Part shown: piece by piece, positions 6,916-8,772 of the stretch | How positions within the stretch are numbered: position 1 is the stretch's first letter | Layout of the letters: each line of letters opens with the position of its first letter | Source: an uncultured Lachnospiraceae bacterium | GTDB taxonomy: Bacteria; Bacillota_A; Clostridia; Lachnospirales; Lachnospiraceae | Direction: 5' to 3' | Assembly (NCBI GenBank): GCA_946621895.1 | Contig: CAMOOZ010000191.1 | Coordinates: 1-8,772, forward strand | DNA: 8,772 nt | Notes under the pieces: generated by a model | The model's input: only the letters and a program-made list of their open reading frames with translations | Told to the model about the DNA's origin: nothing | Database searches by the model: none | Position numbers and translations under genes: made by a program

Positions 6916-7710
6916 CTAACGGCGGGAAAGGGATCTGTGCAGGATGCTTTCCGTGAAGAAACGGCGGAGGGCGTCCAGCAGCTCCTCCTTGGGCATGGAC
7001 TTGAGCAGATATCCGTCCGGCTTTTTGCTCAGGATCTTCATCACGCTTTCCCGGTCGTTTTTCCCGGTCAGAAAGATGATCGGGATCTGATAGGTGCCCG
7101 GATTTTTCCGGACATGATCCATGATCTCGTATCCGTCCATCCCGGGCATTTCATAGTCCAGCAGGATCAGATCGGGGCGGAAGCGGTTCAGGTAGAAGAG
7201 GGCTTCCGTGCCGGAACGGACGGGGTCCACCCGATAATATTCCTGCAGCCAGTCATGCATGATCACCAGAAAATCAGGGTCATCGTCAATGACCAGAATG
7301 GATTTCCTGCGCTGGTACTCCTCCTGCCTGCCGTAAAAGCCGCGGATATCCTCGGCGATCCTCGCCGTGTTGATGGGTCGGGTATAATATTTCAGCACAC
7401 GGTGGTCCCTGTCCAGCTTTTTCATTTCTTCGACGATCTCCTCATCCCCGATGACCAGAAGGATCTTATGGTCATCCCGGCAGAGCTCGGAAAGATAACG
7501 GAGGATCAGCTCGGATTTAGCGGAGATCTCGGTGGGGTAGTAAAGCAAAATGTCCCCATCGAAGCGGTGGAAGGAGATCGTGTCGATCTCCTCCGGCAGC
7601 CGCAGTGCCAGAAAATGCTCGGATTCCAGATTGTTTACAATGGCCTGCCCAAGGAATCCGGGATTCCCCTCGATGAACAGAATGCTTTTCAATGCATGAT
7701 CGTTTTCCAT
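6916..7710 (-). CDS. Two-receiver response regulator: degenerate receiver followed by intact receiver (264 aa)
   Basis: I chose the ATG at 7710 (protein starting MENDHALKS). It lies 8 bases after the stop of the upstream gene and has a GGAG at 7725-7722. A longer frame from a TTG at 7749 would overlap that gene by 31 bases and add 13 residues without similarity to anything. Residues about 8-125 have a receiver-like alternation (ILFIEGN, DGDILLYYP, HKILLVIGD, YYTRPIN). The acidic pair reads E14-G15, the phospho-acceptor position is Y58 and the lysine position is R111, so this domain cannot work as a normal receiver. Residues about 136-255 are a full receiver: D142/D143, phospho-acceptor D185 in LILLDYEMPGMDG, T215 and K237. 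This second domain is closely similar to receiver 2 of the FIST kinase (shared patterns LILLD.xMPGM, FLTG and GYLLKS). There is no output domain, so it should act as a phosphate sink, a relay step or a protein-binding switch, probably fed by the Hpt of the gene just upstream. Confidence 0.9.
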   Translation of the reverse strand: MENDHALKSILFIEGNPGFLGQAIVNNLESEHFLALRLPEEIDTISFHRFDGDILLYYPTEISAKSELILRYLSELCRDDHKILLVIGDEEIVEEMKKLDRDHRVLKYYTRPINTARIAEDIRGFYGRQEEYQRRKSILVIDDDPDFLVIMHDWLQEYYRVDPVRSGTEALFYLNRFRPDLILLDYEMPGMDGYEIMDHVRKNPGTYQIPIIFLTGKNDRESVMKILSKKPDGYLLKSMPKEELLDALRRFFTESILHRSLSRR

Positions 7711-7718
7711 CTGAAAGC

Positions 7719-8768
7719 TCACTCCAGCACCTTTCGGATCGTCTCCCAATCCGCGTGCTTTAAGGCATATTCTATCCGCCTCATTTTCTCTGCAGTCTCT
7801 TCCTCCAGCGCGTAATCCCGCAGGGAGTTTAAGATCATCAGGATATTATCCCCGTCATAAAGCCTTGCGCAGTCGGAGATCGCGCTGAAGGCTTCCTCCA
7901 GCACGCTGCGGGAAATGGGGGGAAGGGAAACCGTTTCCGCCCTCGGGGGCTGCTCCGTTTTTTCCCCGCGCAACGGCGCAAGGGACTGATCGAAAGCTCT
8001 GTACTGCGCAAGGAGGGAGGGGGTAAGGCTTTTTAAGGTATCAAACTGCCCCTGCTTTGCCGCATATTCCAGTCCTGCCGCCATATCGGAAAGCTTTCCC
8101 GCCCCCACCAGTCTGGCGATGCTTTTCAGGGAATGCACCCGCAGGGCATACATGGAAAAATTGGAACTGTTGTAGAACTCTTCGATCTCCTTCGCCTTTT
8201 CCGGGATCGAGGAGGCAAAGACCTTCAGCGCGCCCAGATAATCCCCGGCCGTTTCACAGTATTCAATGCCGGCAAGCGGGTCGATCCCTTCCACCCGCAG
8301 CAGGAAATCCGGCAGCTCCTCCGCCTTTTGCTGCAGCTCCTGCCGCTTTTCCTCGTCCTTTTTCCGGCGCAGCTCCGGATCCTCGGAAAGATAGGTGGAG
8401 ATCACCTCGGAGATCTCCCCCGGACCGATGGGCTTGATCAGCACATCGGCAAACCCCGCGGCCTTATAGAGATTGATATTCCTGCGGGCATCCTCGGTGG
8501 TATGGCATACCACCGGGACCTCACGCCCTGTTCTGCGGAAGTGTTCCTTGAGCTTTAAGAGCGTGTCCACGCCGTCGATATCCGGCATCCTGTGATCCAG
8601 CAGGATCAGGTCATACTCCTTTTCCTGACAGAGCTTCAGGCATTCCTGCCCTCCGCCGGCAATATCGGATTCCACCCCTCCCGAGGCCAGGAGGGAGGAA
8701 AGGATCATGCAGTTAATGGGAACATCATCCACGATCAGCACCCGGGCATGACGGGCTTCGGAAGACAT
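7719..8768 (-). CDS. Receiver-Hpt phosphorelay protein, or C-terminal part of a larger hybrid kinase cut by the window edge
   Basis: Residues about 8-128 are a receiver with D14/D15, phospho-acceptor D58 in LILLDHRMPDIDG, T90 and K112. A charged helical linker (about 129-150, RRKKDEEKRQELQQK) leads to an Hpt domain (about 152-265) with H212 in VHSLKSIARLVGA. After a short Pro-rich link, a helical C-terminal segment (about 285-349) of unknown role follows. The Hpt region aligns with that of the FIST kinase (EEYLSALAIYASSI there, GDYLGALKVFASSI here), so the two are paralogous. The ATG at 8768 is only 4 bases from the window edge and the frame stays open beyond it. In the FIST kinase the equivalent receiver is internal, so this gene could continue upstream into a kinase. 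If the ATG is the true start, it is a stand-alone receiver-Hpt protein that needs a kinase in trans. The two-receiver gene follows after 8 bases and is surely co-transcribed. Confidence 0.9.
   Translation of the reverse strand: MSSEARHARVLIVDDVPINCMILSSLLASGGVESDIAGGGQECLKLCQEKEYDLILLDHRMPDIDGVDTLLKLKEHFRRTGREVPVVCHTTEDARRNINLYKAAGFADVLIKPIGPGEISEVISTYLSEDPELRRKKDEEKRQELQQKAEELPDFLLRVEGIDPLAGIEYCETAGDYLGALKVFASSIPEKAKEIEEFYNSSNFSMYALRVHSLKSIARLVGAGKLSDMAAGLEYAAKQGQFDTLKSLTPSLLAQYRAFDQSLAPLRGEKTEQPPRAETVSLPPISRSVLEEAFSAISDCARLYDGDNILMILNSLRDYALEEETAEKMRRIEYALKHADWETIRKVLE
7722..7725 (-). promoter_or_regulatory. Shine-Dalgarno GGAG that favours the 7710 start
   Basis: On the minus strand GGAG is formed by the last codons of the receiver-Hpt gene and is directly followed by its TGA. 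The ATG at 7710 comes 11 bases after it, slightly long but usable. It supports the ATG over the overlapping TTG at 7749, which has no comparable site. Confidence 0.5.
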
Positions 8769-8772
8769 AGGC

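Noticed and set aside
6916..7749. Longer version of the two-receiver protein starting at TTG 7749
   Set aside because: It overlaps the upstream gene by 31 bases and adds residues without similarity. The ATG at 7710, with GGAG upstream and an 8-base gap, fits better.
6937..7815. 292-residue plus-strand open frame antisense to the two-receiver gene
   Set aside because: The opposite strand has a complete receiver with all conserved residues, whereas this translation shows only the mirrored composition of that gene and no motif.
1..8772. Mobile elements, CRISPR repeats, tRNA/rRNA genes and riboswitches
   Set aside because: No transposase, integrase, regular direct-repeat array or structured RNA signature was seen on either strand, and intergenic space is too short for most of them.

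Overview
The window looks like chromosomal DNA from a moderately GC-rich Clostridia, probably Lachnospiraceae. The basis is soft: protein style, tight co-directional gene packing, Shine-Dalgarno starts, and large cytoplasmic hybrid kinases with receiver and Hpt modules of the kind common in that family. I see no rRNA, tRNA, CRISPR array, insertion sequence or phage gene, and no gene-free stretch longer than about 75 bases.

The plus strand (1-6842) reads as one compact transcription unit. It holds the 3' end of an ABC-transporter ATPase, a small acidic protein I do not recognise, a DUF362 protein with two C-terminal [4Fe-4S] ferredoxin motifs, a PAS-GGDEF-EAL protein, and a 1094-residue soluble hybrid histidine kinase. 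Gaps between genes are 7, 7, 27 and 1 bases. The kinase has the order FIST sensor, HisKA, HATPase, receiver 1, Hpt, receiver 2. A 73-base gap with an imperfect hairpin separates it from a convergent minus-strand pair (8768-6916). That pair is a receiver-Hpt protein, which runs to the window edge and may be truncated, followed by a two-receiver protein whose first receiver is degenerate.

The most interesting feature is the signalling module as a whole. The PAS-GGDEF-EAL protein has lost the GGDEF catalytic signature, the metal-site aspartates and half of the I-site. It also lacks several EAL active-site residues, although it keeps the EAL triad. It is therefore better read as a c-di-GMP-binding or scaffolding pseudo-enzyme than as a cyclase or phosphodiesterase. 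It sits 1 base upstream of a kinase whose sensor is FIST, the domain also used by NosP nitric-oxide-sensing haemoproteins. No protein in the window has a DNA-binding output domain. The convergent minus-strand pair carries the same receiver-Hpt-receiver parts as the C-terminal half of the kinase, split over two genes, and no kinase domain is visible for it here.

A working model (inference) is a cytosolic ligand- or redox-responsive phosphorelay running H438 > D739 > H904 > D1025, possibly branching to D58/H212 and D185 of the convergent proteins. The degenerate c-di-GMP-type protein, and perhaps the iron-sulfur DUF362 protein, would be partners.
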